From the NCBI RefSeq assembly GCF_964283195.1, contig NZ_CAXYLH010000004.1: a stretch of DNA of 64,000 bases; one strand, given 5' to 3'. The position numbers and the translations under genes are program-made. Under the pieces are notes generated by a model, which was not told the DNA's origin, made no database searches, and saw only the letters and a program-made list of their open reading frames with translations. The DNA is from Paratractidigestivibacter sp003150175. Lineage in GTDB: Bacteria; Actinomycetota; Coriobacteriia; Coriobacteriales; Atopobiaceae. Positions within the stretch are counted from its first letter, which is position 1. The number at the start of each line of letters is the position of its first letter. This document shows positions 35,515-47,415 of the stretch, piece after piece.

Positions 35515-37704
35515 CTAGCCGCGTTTGACGATGGCCAGCGCGACGTCGTGGGCCGCGTCCTCGTAGGAGTCGTCGAGGGCGGGGAGCTCGGTCTCGATGC
35601 CCCGGCGGCGCAGCGCATGCGCGATCAGCCAGTCTGCGACCTGCGGGTTCTTGGGCAGGATCGGCCCGTGGAAATACGTGCCCACCACGCCCTTGTGCAG
35701 CACGCCCTCGCCGACGTCGAACTCGTTGTTGCCGGTGCCGGCCACGAGCGGCGTGCCGAGGGGCTTCTCGCCGTCGTCGAGGTAGGTGCGGCCGCCGTGG
35801 TTCTCGAAGCCGACGATGGGCGATGACGCGACGGGGGAGTCGATGGCCACGTTGTGGATCATGCGGCCGTCGCCGCTGCGGGTCTCGGCGCCGATGACGG
35901 CAAGGCCCTCGACCCGCTCGTCGCCCATCATGTAGAAGCGGCCGAGCAGCTGGTAGCCGCCGCAGATGGCCAGCAGCGCGCCGTCGGACTCGACGTAGGC
36001 GGCGAGCTTCTCCTTCTGTGCCAGCAGCTCCTTGCAAACGGCGAGCTGGTCGCGGTCCGCGCCCCCGCCCAGAAGCACGACGTCGGCGTCGGAGAGATCG
36101 AGCGCCTCGCCCATGAGCACACGGTCGACGTGCACGGGGATGCCGCGCCACTCGCAGCGCTGGCGCAGCGAGGCGATGTTGCCGCCGTCGCCGTAGAGGT
36201 TGAGCGCGTCGGGGTACAGGTGGACGATGCGCAGCGGGCGGCCGAGCTGCTCGGCCCGGATGCCGGCGTCGGCGTAGCAGCCGAGGTTCACGCGGGCCTT
36301 CGGCGCGATCGCGGCGCGCGTGCCCTCGGGGCGCTCGGTGCCGTCGAGGCGCTTGAGGTCGGCCGTCACCTGAGGGAACACGGTGTAGTTGGCCACCGAG
36401 TGCAGCGGAAGGGACACGTCGGCGCCGAAGCAGCCGCGCACGGCGTCCTCGATGCCATCGATGAGCTGCGCGTTTATGCCCGCGTACTTGAGGCGCACCT
36501 GCAGGTCGTTGCGGCGCGTGCCGCCGACGAAGACCCGCTGGAGGTCGAGCTCGCAGAGCTTCTCGAAGTCGACGTCCCAGATCCAGCTGATGTCGTGCCC
36601 GTCGGCGTCGTTGTCGTTGAGGAAGAAGGCCATGAGCCGCCCGTCGGCCGCGCGGACCTCGCTGATCATGCGGTCGAAGCCGGCGGGGTTCTTCGCCAGG
36701 TTGCTCACCACGTCGCGGCCGAGCGCGTGCCAGGTCTTCATGCGGCCGCCTGCGGGCTCGTAGCGCGAGATCACCTCGTCGAGGGCGTCCGTGCCGGCGC
36801 CCGCGAACTCGAGCGCCGCGGCGACGGCGGTAACGTTGAAGACCATATAAAGGCCGTTGTAGCGCGTCTTCACGCGGCGGCGGAAGCCATCTGGCCCGCA
36901 GACGTCCCAGGAGTACCCGCCCTGGTTGCCGCACCTGAGCTCGACGTCGCGCGCGGCGTATGTGAGCTCGGGGCGCGACCATCCGCACTTGGGGCAGCGG
37001 TACTTGCCGAGCTGCCCGTAGTGCACGTACTCATAGTCCAGGGGCGCGTTGCACATGGCGCAGAACCTGGAGTCGCTCACGCGGTCGGCCTCGAGGCCCG
37101 TGGGCTCGTCGATGCCGAAGCCGAGGCTCGGGTTGTCCACGCGCGCGGCGACGGCGGCGCACAGCGGGTCGTCGGCGTTGTAGATCAGCGTGGTCTGCGG
37201 CGACCTGCGCAGCGCCTCGGCGATGACCTCCTGCGTGTGGTCGATCTCGCCGTAGCGATCGAGCTGGTCGCGGAAGAGGTTCAACAGCACGAGCGCGCGG
37301 GGCTTGAGCTGTGGAAGGACGCGGACGGTGTAGAGCTCGTCGCACTCGAAGGCGCCGAAGCGGCCGCGGGAGGCCTTCTTGCCGGACGTCGCGCCGCCGC
37401 GGCGCCCCGCCACCATGGCGGCGGCGATGCCGGTCTGCATGTTGTTGCCGGCGCGGTTGCACACCACGTCGAAGCCGGCCGCGGCCAGGCCGTCGGCGAT
37501 GAGGCCGTTCGTGGTCGTCTTTCCGTTCGTGCCGGTGACCACGATGGAACCGTCGAGCCCGGCCGCCAGGTCCGCGATGATACCCGGGTCGAGCTTCAGC
37601 GCGATGACGCCGGGGATGTTCCCGCCGCCGCGGCGAAGGACGGAAGAGAGGCCCCAGTGGGCCACGTCCGCCGCAGCGCATGCCAACATCGAGCGAACGC
37701 CCAT
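35515..37704 (-). CDS. Lipid II amidation enzyme, MurT-GatD fusion
   Basis: 729 residues. Residues 1-470 are MurT: Mur-ligase P-loop GTNGKTTTNG near 58, NLFRDQLDRYGEIDHT, a zinc ribbon inserted in the central domain (CAMC near 213, CPKC near 236) and the DUF1727-type C domain (LAKNPAGFDRMISEV). From about 488 follows GatD, a class I glutamine amidotransferase: LYPDALNLYGDGGNI, the nucleophile Cys in ICGGYQLLG near 580 and the catalytic His in TYFHGPILP near 680. The complex amidates D-Glu of lipid II using glutamine. In most bacteria the two are separate genes. ATG 37704 has GGAGG five bases before it. Confidence 0.93.
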   Translation of the reverse strand: MGVRSMLACAAADVAHWGLSSVLRRGGGNIPGVIALKLDPGIIADLAAGLDGSIVVTGTNGKTTTNGLIADGLAAAGFDVVCNRAGNNMQTGIAAAMVAGRRGGATSGKKASRGRFGAFECDELYTVRVLPQLKPRALVLLNLFRDQLDRYGEIDHTQEVIAEALRRSPQTTLIYNADDPLCAAVAARVDNPSLGFGIDEPTGLEADRVSDSRFCAMCNAPLDYEYVHYGQLGKYRCPKCGWSRPELTYAARDVELRCGNQGGYSWDVCGPDGFRRRVKTRYNGLYMVFNVTAVAAALEFAGAGTDALDEVISRYEPAGGRMKTWHALGRDVVSNLAKNPAGFDRMISEVRAADGRLMAFFLNDNDADGHDISWIWDVDFEKLCELDLQRVFVGGTRRNDLQVRLKYAGINAQLIDGIEDAVRGCFGADVSLPLHSVANYTVFPQVTADLKRLDGTERPEGTRAAIAPKARVNLGCYADAGIRAEQLGRPLRIVHLYPDALNLYGDGGNIASLRQRCEWRGIPVHVDRVLMGEALDLSDADVVLLGGGADRDQLAVCKELLAQKEKLAAYVESDGALLAICGGYQLLGRFYMMGDERVEGLAVIGAETRSGDGRMIHNVAIDSPVASSPIVGFENHGGRTYLDDGEKPLGTPLVAGTGNNEFDVGEGVLHKGVVGTYFHGPILPKNPQVADWLIAHALRRRGIETELPALDDSYEDAAHDVALAIVKRG

Positions 37705-37817
37705 AAATACCTCCAAAGCCCGCCGCCGGCGAGCGCGGCGCCCGGGCGATTGTTGCAGTCGTCTTATTCAAAAGCGGGCGAGGTGGGATGCGGTGCCCGC
37801 CCGCCTGGATATGGGGG

Positions 37818-37823
37818 TATATT
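37818..37823. promoter_or_regulatory. AT-rich promoter candidate between divergent genes
   Basis: TATATTAA stands out in the 193-base divergent spacer between the MurT-GatD gene and the glycosyltransferase-like gene. Either strand could use it as a -10; no -35 could be fixed. Confidence 0.3.
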
Positions 37824-37897
37824 AACACTGAGCGCCGAGCGCCCCGAGCGCCTGGCCAGCCTGTAGACCATCGCTCGCAGATTGGGCACAAGACCGC

Positions 37898-39199
37898 GTG
37901 AACCCCATCATTGTCATACCTTCTTATTGGGCCGAGGGCAATCAGCCCGGCGAGCTGGGCGAGCGCGGCGTCTACGACTACACCACCCCCATCGATAAGC
38001 CCCTGCCCGAGCTCGAGAGCTGCCTGGCGTCCCTCGAGCAGGTCCGCGGCGTCCTGCGCGTCGCCGTGCTCGTCGTGGCGCCGAAGTCGTGCCGCGAGGC
38101 GGCCCGCGCCCGCGTGAACAGCATCTGCCGCTCCCACCCGGACTTGAACCCGCTCGTGGTCGGGCCCGAGGAGGGCGAGCGCATCATGTCCGCCGTCGGC
38201 CGCGTCGTGCCCTCGGCGGCGGGGGAGGCCGTCTCGCTTCGCGGCTACGGCGCCATAAAGAACCTCGGCCTCGCGGTCGCGTGCGTGTTCGGCCACGACG
38301 TCGCTGTCTTCATGTACGACGACGAGGTCGCCGAGGACCCGGACTTCCTCTCGAAGGCGGTGTTCGGGCTTTCCGCCTACACGCGGCAGGACCTGAAGAT
38401 CCTCGCCAAGTCGGGCTTCTTCATCGACGAGGACGGCTCGCCCTACGCGAACCCCACAAAGAGCTGGACCGAGCGCTACTGGACCAAGGCGCCGCAGTTC
38501 AACAAGGTCATGGAGCGCGCCCAGAAGGCCAAGAACCGCGTCACGCGCTCCAACCACATGTGCGGCGGCTGCTGCGCGATCCACGCCGAGGCGTACACGC
38601 GCATCCCGTTCGACCCCTACATCACCCGCGGCGACGACCTCGACTACGTGCTCAACCTGCGCAGCCATGGCCTCGACTGCTGGTTCGACAACGACTGGTG
38701 CGTGCGGCTCTGCCCGCCGGAGGAGACCGCCTCCGACGCGTCCGTCTTTATGCAGGACGTGTACCGCTGGTTCTACGAGTACCGCAAGCTCGAGGTGCTC
38801 AACGCCCGCCGCGACCTGCGCACCATCACCCCGGAGTCGCTCATGCCGTACCCGGCGCCGTGGTTGTGCGACCAGGTGCGCTCCCGCGTGCGCAGCACTG
38901 CGCTGCGCCGCCTCGTCGCCGGCCCGGATCGCCTCGCCTACCTGCGCATCATCGTCAGGGGCATCCGTGACGCCGATAAGTTCGCCCGCGAGAACGCCTC
39001 GCGCTACCTGAGCTTCTCGATGACCTGGCCGGGCGTCATGTCCGCCATTTGGGACGACCGTTACCTGCAGGCGGCCATCCTGCGCACGGGCGACGTCTGC
39101 GGCCGCGCCGCGCTGAGCCCGGCGCAGAAGCCCTCCGACGCGCCGCTCTCGGGCATCGCGCTGTCCGTCCCCGACCCCGGATCCACGGGAGGTCTGTAG
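37898..39199 (+). CDS. Putative glycosyltransferase (GT-A-like)
   Basis: 433 residues, no membrane segment. The N-terminus (IIVIPSYWAEGNQ), the acidic VFMYDDEVAEDPDFL resembling the DxD metal site, and the later CAIHAEAYTRIPFDPYITRGDDLDYVLNL, resembling the GGDDLD-type acceptor motif of GT2 enzymes, support a nucleotide-sugar transferase. The C-terminal half (YRWFYEYRKLEVLNARRDLR) is not recognised. The GTG start is weakly supported by a ribosome site. The LytS-like kinase gene begins three bases after its stop, so it is probably co-transcribed with the two-component genes. Family assignment is tentative. Confidence 0.55.
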   Translation: MNPIIVIPSYWAEGNQPGELGERGVYDYTTPIDKPLPELESCLASLEQVRGVLRVAVLVVAPKSCREAARARVNSICRSHPDLNPLVVGPEEGERIMSAVGRVVPSAAGEAVSLRGYGAIKNLGLAVACVFGHDVAVFMYDDEVAEDPDFLSKAVFGLSAYTRQDLKILAKSGFFIDEDGSPYANPTKSWTERYWTKAPQFNKVMERAQKAKNRVTRSNHMCGGCCAIHAEAYTRIPFDPYITRGDDLDYVLNLRSHGLDCWFDNDWCVRLCPPEETASDASVFMQDVYRWFYEYRKLEVLNARRDLRTITPESLMPYPAPWLCDQVRSRVRSTALRRLVAGPDRLAYLRIIVRGIRDADKFARENASRYLSFSMTWPGVMSAIWDDRYLQAAILRTGDVCGRAALSPAQKPSDAPLSGIALSVPDPGSTGGL

Positions 39200-39202
39200 C
39201 CG

Positions 39203-40576
<1,374 letters not shown>

Positions 40577-40629
40577 CATTCAAACGTTTAGTAGCTGCGT
40601 TTAGGTGGCCCGTTCAGAGGAGTTTTTGC

Positions 40630-41358
40630 ATGCGTGCGATGATCGTTGACGACGAGGCCCCTGCCCGCTCCGAGCTAAGGTTCCTGCTCGAGGAGACCGG
40701 TCGCGTCGAGTCCATCACCGAGGCCTCGAGCGCCCGCGAGGCGGTCGAGAAGCTCATGGAGGCCAAGGCCGACGTCATGTTCCTCGACATCTCGATGCCA
40801 AAGACGAGCGGCATGCAGCTCGCCGAGGCGCTCCACAAGCTCAAGAACCCGCCCGCGATCGTCTTTGTCACCGCGTACAGCGAGTACGCCGTCGAGGCCT
40901 TCGGCGTCGACGCGGTCGATTACCTCATGAAGCCCGTTGAGTCCGACCGCCTGGAGCTCGCGCTCGACAAGGTCGAGGCCCGCGCCCCCAAGGCCGAGCC
41001 CGCCGCGGCCCAGGCCCACTCCTCCGTCGAGCGCATCCCGGTGGTGAAGAGCGGTCGCAAGGTCCTCGTGCCCATCGACCAGATCCGCTACATCGAGGCC
41101 AAGGACGACTACTCCTGCATCTATACCGACAACGACCGGTTCCTCTCGACGATCAGCCTGGCCAAGCTCGAGGAGAAGCTCGCACCGCACGGGTTCTTCC
41201 GCGTGCACCGCGGCTACATCGTCAACCTCGAGTACGTCGAGGACGTCGAGGTCATCAGCTCGGGCATCCTGCAGCTGGGCATCAACGGCATCGAGGGCAA
41301 GAAGATCAGCGTCTCTCGCCGCCGCGTCGTTGCGCTCAAGCGCGCCTTGGGCCTCTAG
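40630..41358 (+). CDS. LytTR-family response regulator
   Basis: 242 residues. Receiver domain (MIVDDEAPARSELRFLL, phospho-Asp in VMFLDISMPKTSG, conserved Lys in DYLMKPVE), a short linker, and a LytTR DNA-binding domain (IRYIEAKDDYSCIYT, FFRVHRGYIVNLEYVEDVE). GAGGAGTTTTTGC precedes the ATG. It is the partner of the upstream LytS-like kinase. Direct LytTR target repeats were not identified in the window. Confidence 0.94.
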   Translation: MRAMIVDDEAPARSELRFLLEETGRVESITEASSAREAVEKLMEAKADVMFLDISMPKTSGMQLAEALHKLKNPPAIVFVTAYSEYAVEAFGVDAVDYLMKPVESDRLELALDKVEARAPKAEPAAAQAHSSVERIPVVKSGRKVLVPIDQIRYIEAKDDYSCIYTDNDRFLSTISLAKLEEKLAPHGFFRVHRGYIVNLEYVEDVEVISSGILQLGINGIEGKKISVSRRRVVALKRALGL

Positions 41359-41374
41359 GGCAGGGGAGGACGAC

Positions 41375-41845
41375 TTGTCGACCACGCGCTACGACATCAT
41401 CTCGGACACGCACGGGTTCCTCTCACCGCAGCTGCTCGAGCAGCTGCGCGGCGCGGACGTCATCGTGCACGCGGGCGACATCTGCTCGCTTTCCGACTAT
41501 CGCCGGCTCGAGATGTTCGCCCCTGTGCAGGCGTGCCTCGGCAACAACGACTGGTCGGGCGACTACGGCCCCATGGTCAAGGCGCGGAAGATCTTCTTCG
41601 GCAGCGGCCTGCGCTGGCAGGTCGTCCACTACCGCGAGCGGCTGAACCTGCTCAAGTGCGACATCGCTATCTGCGGGCACACCCACACGCCCTTCGTCAC
41701 GCGCGACGAGTGGACGGGCACGCTCGTCATGAACCCGGGCAGCCCCACCTATCCGCGTCGCTCGAAGCCCTCGATGGGGCGCATTATCTGCGACGACGCT
41801 GCGGGCAAGGTCGTCTCCGCAGAGATCATCACGCTGGGCGAATAG
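41375..41845 (+). CDS. YfcE/MJ0936-type phosphodiesterase
   Basis: 156 residues. Calcineurin-like metal ligands: DIISDTHGF, HAGDI, GNNDW and ICGHTHTP, with MNPGSPTYPRR near the end. These small cytoplasmic metalloenzymes hydrolyse phosphodiesters; the natural substrate is unknown. TTG is the start, with AGGGGAGG five bases in front. It lies 16 bases after the LytTR regulator and likely belongs to the same transcript. A paralogue lies at 52845-53390. Confidence 0.9.
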   Translation: MSTTRYDIISDTHGFLSPQLLEQLRGADVIVHAGDICSLSDYRRLEMFAPVQACLGNNDWSGDYGPMVKARKIFFGSGLRWQVVHYRERLNLLKCDIAICGHTHTPFVTRDEWTGTLVMNPGSPTYPRRSKPSMGRIICDDAAGKVVSAEIITLGE

Positions 41846-41864
41846 CCGGAAAACAAAGAGGCGC

Positions 41865-42539
41865 TTATTCCCCTTGCGCCATGAACGCGGGTGCCACGAC
41901 CTTCGTGTAGAACGCGAGCCAGATCAGCGACACGCAGAACCCCGCGAGCACGTCGCTCGCATAGTGGACGCCCAGGTAGATGCGGCTCACGCCGACCATC
42001 ACGATGATGAGCGAGAAGAGCGCGCACCAGATCAGGCGGAACCGGCGGTCTTTCTCGTAGGTCCAGACCATCCACACCAGCAGGCCGAAGAACGCCATCG
42101 AGATCATCGAGTGGCCGGAGGGGAAGCTGTAACCCGTCTCGGCGATCAGGCGGAAGCCGTCCGGGCGCGGCCGCTGAATGATCTGCTTGAGCACGACGTT
42201 GAGCACGAGCGAGCCGATGAGGTTCGCGGCGACGCAGCGCCCCGGCGCCTTGCCCGGCGCGAACGCCGTCACGATGAGCGTCATCACGAGCAGGACCGGG
42301 ATGTCGAGCAGGCCGGTGAAGCTCTTCATGACGGAGGTGATGGGGTCGCTGCGGAGCTTCTCGACGAAGAGCCGGTAGGCGAGGGTGTCGAGCTTCATGA
42401 TCTCGCCCTCGCCGACCTCCTCGAGGAGGTAGAGGAAAACGAGCGCGGCCGTGAGCGCCACCAGTAGGCGGACGTTCCTGCGCGCGAGACCGGCCATGGA
42501 GCGCGCGAGCTGAGAGGAGCGCTTTGCGAGGTTGCCCAA
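41865..42539 (-). CDS. PAP2-family phosphatase
   Basis: 224 residues, about six membrane helices. The three PAP2 motifs are present: KQIIQRPRP, SFPSGHSM and SRIYLGVHYASDVLAG. It is an inner-membrane phosphatase with the active site outside, probably acting on undecaprenyl pyrophosphate or phosphatidic acid-type lipids, so it may recycle the wall lipid carrier. The TTG start has AGGAA in front. It is convergent with the phosphoesterase gene. Confidence 0.9.
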   Translation of the reverse strand: MGNLAKRSSQLARSMAGLARRNVRLLVALTAALVFLYLLEEVGEGEIMKLDTLAYRLFVEKLRSDPITSVMKSFTGLLDIPVLLVMTLIVTAFAPGKAPGRCVAANLIGSLVLNVVLKQIIQRPRPDGFRLIAETGYSFPSGHSMISMAFFGLLVWMVWTYEKDRRFRLIWCALFSLIIVMVGVSRIYLGVHYASDVLAGFCVSLIWLAFYTKVVAPAFMAQGE

Positions 42540-42632
42540 GATGATTTCCTAACGCCGGGTTTGCGGGACCTGTAAGAAACCGAATTCTATTATCCCTGTG
42601 CCAGGGGAGGGTAAGCCCTATCCTTCTCCCCG

Positions 42633-42667
42633 AAAAAAGAAGCCCCGGCGAAGGTGCCGGGGGCTGC
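42633..42667 (-). terminator. Rho-independent terminator of trxA
   Basis: On the minus strand AGCCCCCGGC pairs with GCCGGGGCT, followed by TCTTTTTTCG. Confidence 0.85.
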
Positions 42668-42674
42668 AGGGGTG

Positions 42675-42995
42675 CTAGATATGGGCGCGGATCTCTTTGA
42701 TGAGCGCGTCTTTGGGCAGCGCGCCGACCATGCGATGGGCGACCTTGCCGTCCTTGAAGATCATCACCGTGGGGATCGAGACGATCTTATTCTGCATGGC
42801 GAAGTCGTAGTTGTCGTCGACGTTCATCTTGTAGAAGTCGAGCTCGCCGGCGAGCTCGCCGGAGACCTCCTCGACCACGGGGCCGAGCGCACGGCACGGG
42901 CCGCACCAGGGCGCCCAGAAATCGACGAGCACGGGCTTTTGGGCGGCGGCGAGGATCTGCGAGAGCTCCTCGGACTGAATCTCTTTGACGGACAT
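42675..42995 (-). CDS. trxA: Thioredoxin
   Basis: 106 residues, normal length. Redox site FWAPWCGPCRALGP, and the cis-proline in IVSIPTVMIFKDG. It is a cytoplasmic dithiol reductant of protein disulfides. GGAGG five bases before the ATG at 42995. Monocistronic with a strong terminator; no thioredoxin reductase is nearby. Confidence 0.97.
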   Translation of the reverse strand: MSVKEIQSEELSQILAAAQKPVLVDFWAPWCGPCRALGPVVEEVSGELAGELDFYKMNVDDNYDFAMQNKIVSIPTVMIFKDGKVAHRMVGALPKDALIKEIRAHI

Positions 42996-43102
42996 GGCGA
43001 CCTCCGGTCTGATTGCGGGCGCTGCGGCCCGCGAGTCTTTGCTTGATGGGAGGTATACCCGAATTACACTGTTATGGTGCAGCCGACCCAGGAGGAAGCC
43101 AG

Positions 43103-43657
43103 ATGTCATCCGCAGCAGATCAGCGCCGCGAGGCCTGTGTGCAAAAAACTACCGCCGAGCTGGACGGCCTCGCCGCGCGCGGGGTGCGCGCCGGGGGCAA
43201 CGCGTTCTCGCCGATCCTTGTGGCCAAGGGAGAGCGGACGGCCGAGGAGGCTGGCGGCGCGGAGCCGTTCTCGGGCGCGGACGGTGTCGCGCTCAAGGCG
43301 TCGCTCAAGGCGCTGGGGTATGCGCCAGAGGACTGGGAATGGCTTTTGACCTGCGACGACGCGGGCGAGGCGCTTCCTGAGGGGCTTTTGCGCGAGGCGG
43401 TCAGCGCGCTCGACCCGGCGACGCTCGTCTGCTGCGACGATGCCGCCGCCGCGGCGCTGCGCGAAGCGTATGCCGACGACCTCACGATCATCGAGAGCTT
43501 CGAGGAGGCGATGCTCGAGCCCGGCTACGTCGTCCAGCTCTGTGGCATGCGCGTCCTCAACCTCGGCGGCTTTGCCGCGGCGCTCTCCGACCCGCGCGCC
43601 AAGCAGCAGATGTGGGCGCGCCTCAAGCGCGCCGCCCCTCTTTCCGAGCCCTACTAA
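43103..43657 (+). CDS. Hypothetical protein, 184 aa
   Basis: 184 residues, acidic and Ala-rich, soluble, no signal peptide. GYAPEDWEWLLTCDDAGEAL and LVCCDDAAAAALREAY are notable stretches and the end reads YVVQLCGMRVLNLGGFAAAL. The layout hints at a uracil-DNA-glycosylase-like accessory protein, but no catalytic motif can be shown. CAGGAGGAAGCCAG gives a very good ribosome site at ATG 43103. It is divergent from trxA and stands alone before a repeat element. I do not recognise the family. Confidence 0.7.
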   Translation: MSSAADQRREACVQKTTAELDGLAARGVRAGGNAFSPILVAKGERTAEEAGGAEPFSGADGVALKASLKALGYAPEDWEWLLTCDDAGEALPEGLLREAVSALDPATLVCCDDAAAAALREAYADDLTIIESFEEAMLEPGYVVQLCGMRVLNLGGFAAALSDPRAKQQMWARLKRAAPLSEPY

Positions 43658-43666
43658 CCCTCACCG

Positions 43667-43775
43667 GGTGACAGTCATTGTGTGCAGCTTTTTGGGACAC
43701 CCATCAGCCAATGACTGTCACCCAGTGATGGGTGGCAATAGAAGCTGCACACAGCTGCACACAAAGACTGTCACC
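43667..43775. repeat. Palindromic element with 23-bp arms (GTGACAGTC family)
   Basis: Arms 43667-43689 and 43753-43775 are inverted repeats with one mismatch (GGTGACAGTC...TGCAGCT). Inside lie a further inverted copy of the outer end (ATGACTGTCACCC, 43711-43723) and a second AGCTGCACAC. A related half copy is at 9995-10018. Located between the 184-aa gene and pgi. Confidence 0.78.
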
Positions 43776-43854
43776 AAATGAAGGGGGCGAGGCCGCCGTT
43801 CGGGCGTAAAATGAAGCCATCCGTGGATTTTTAACTCCCAGGGAGGACTCGCAC

Positions 43855-45546
<1,692 letters not shown>

Positions 45547-45825
45547 GTAAGCAGCACGTAAGGGCAAAAAAGACCGAGGCTCGCGCCGAGGTCCTGCGCG
45601 GCGGCTCAGGCACCCTCCTGCGCCGCCGATATAAGCGCTAAAAACCCGCTCAGCGCCAGGATCGGCGCGCCAAGCCCCCGACTGTCCCAAGCGGACGGCT
45701 CGGGAGCTTTTTGTGCATGTTCCCCTAAAAATAGAAATCGCTAAGGTTTGTAGTTTCGTAGGAGGGGTGACAATTTCCGGTCTGCATTATGGCCGGCCTG
45801 TACTAGGAAGGATTCCCGAGACCCC

Positions 45826-46476
45826 ATGACGCTCCTCGAACTTATTAACCTGCTGAAGAAGCACCTCAAGCTCGTGGTGCTTCTTCCTTTGGCGTGCGCA
45901 CTGGCCATGGGCATGTTCAGCATGCTGTTCATGAGCAACACCTACACGGCGACCACGAGCATGTACGTTCTCGTAAAGAACAACGACTCGGGCAACTCCT
46001 CGACGCTCTACTCCGACCTCAATGCCTCGCAGATGGTCACGAACGACGTCGCGACGCTGCTGAACTCCGACCGTGTGACCAACGAGACCGCCAAGGACCT
46101 GGGCCTCCAGAACCTCAAGGCCTATAAGGTCAGCGTCACGTCCGAGACCACCTCGCGCGTCATCACCCTTTCGGTTACCGGGACCGACCCCGAGGGCGCC
46201 GCCCGCGTGGCCGACACCATGGCCCAGAAGGTCTCGTCCATCGCCCAGGAGGTCATGGACGTCCAGTCCATCAACGTCATCGACCAGGCGGAGGCGCCCA
46301 AGGACCCGAGTGGCCCCAACCGCCTGCTGTACACCGCCGTGGCTTTCCTCGCCGGCCTCTTTGCGGCGGTCGCGATCGTTGTCCTGTCCGACATGCTCAA
46401 CACCAGGATCCGTAACCAGGAAGAGCTCGAGGAACTGCTGGGTGTCCCCGTCATCGGGCGCGTCCCCCAGATGTAA
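45826..46476 (+). CDS. Wzz/YveK-type polysaccharide chain-length modulator
   Basis: 216 residues. Two membrane helices flank an extracellular region: LVVLLPLACALAMGMFSMLF near the N-terminus and LLYTAVAFLAGLFAAVAIVV near 165-190, with the proline-rich PKDPSGPNRLL before helix 2. The tail ends in VIGRVPQM, as in YveK/CapA kinase adaptors. It activates the CpsD-type kinase directly downstream, 12 bases away. A ribosome site (AAGGA) lies 14 bases before the ATG. Confidence 0.92.
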   Translation: MTLLELINLLKKHLKLVVLLPLACALAMGMFSMLFMSNTYTATTSMYVLVKNNDSGNSSTLYSDLNASQMVTNDVATLLNSDRVTNETAKDLGLQNLKAYKVSVTSETTSRVITLSVTGTDPEGAARVADTMAQKVSSIAQEVMDVQSINVIDQAEAPKDPSGPNRLLYTAVAFLAGLFAAVAIVVLSDMLNTRIRNQEELEELLGVPVIGRVPQM

Positions 46477-46488
46477 GGGGTATCACTA

Positions 46489-47397
46489 ATGTTTGGAACC
46501 AACTCAACTTCAGGCAAGGGCACCGGCGACCGCGTTTTTCTCCAGAACGCCGTCAAGACCCTCGTCGCAAATATCCGGTTCGCCTCTGTGGATAACCCGG
46601 TGCACGTCATCGGCGTCTCCTCCTCCATCCCCAACGAGGGCAAGTCCTCGATCTCGTACGCGCTGGCCCAGGCGCTCGCCGCCGGCGGACAAGAAGTCCT
46701 TCTCGTTGACTGCGACCTTCGGCGCCGCAGCCTCGCGAATATGATCGGCACCCACGCTCAGGCGGGCATCTACTCGGTGCTTTCCGGGCAGACCGAGCTG
46801 AACGACGCCGCGGTCGAGACCTCCACGCCCGGCGTGTACCTGCTCGATTGCGAGCCGCACATCCCGAACCCCGTCGACATCCTGGCATCCCGCCGTTTCA
46901 AGTCCCTGGTGGCTCAGATGCGCGAGGAGTTCGGCTACGTCGTTATCGACACGCCGCCGCTGTCCGCCTTCGTCGACGGCGCTGTCATCTCGCAGAACGT
47001 CGACGGCATGCTGCTGGTCGTGCGCCGCAACTTCACCAAGCGCGACGAGATCCTGGGCGCTTACGAGCAGCTCAAGAAGGCCGGCGCCAACGTCCTGGGC
47101 ACGGTGCTCAACTTCTGTGAGGACGAGAAGAGCGAGTACTACTACAGCTACTACAACAAGGATGGCAAGCGCGTGCGCAAGAGCTCCAGTTCCTCGCAGG
47201 GCGCGCCCAAGCTTCCCGATGCGCCGCTTTCGCAGCAGGTTGCCCACCCGAAGGCCCCTGCTTCCGCTCCCGTTGCCGCTCCTGCGCCCGCGGCAACGGG
47301 CCTGAAGCCCTTGCCCAACACCAGCGCTTCCCCGGACAGCACGATGGCCTTCCTTAAGCAGTCCGGTTATCAGCCGCGCACCGACTTCGACGAGTAA
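46489..47397 (+). CDS. CpsD/CapB-family tyrosine kinase
   Basis: 302 residues. Modified Walker A SSIPNEGKSSISYALAQAL, Walker A' LLVDCDLRRRS and Walker B YVVIDTPPLSAF mark a BY-kinase. A tyrosine cluster SEYYYSYYNKDGK near residue 213 is the likely autophosphorylation site; unusually it is not at the very end but is followed by an 80-residue Ala/Pro-rich tail. The protein works on the cytoplasmic face with the Wzz-like adaptor. The phosphatase gene follows 18 bases later. Confidence 0.93.
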   Translation: MFGTNSTSGKGTGDRVFLQNAVKTLVANIRFASVDNPVHVIGVSSSIPNEGKSSISYALAQALAAGGQEVLLVDCDLRRRSLANMIGTHAQAGIYSVLSGQTELNDAAVETSTPGVYLLDCEPHIPNPVDILASRRFKSLVAQMREEFGYVVIDTPPLSAFVDGAVISQNVDGMLLVVRRNFTKRDEILGAYEQLKKAGANVLGTVLNFCEDEKSEYYYSYYNKDGKRVRKSSSSSQGAPKLPDAPLSQQVAHPKAPASAPVAAPAPAATGLKPLPNTSASPDSTMAFLKQSGYQPRTDFDE

Positions 47398-47415
47398 CGG
47401 CGGTACTTCCTAGCA

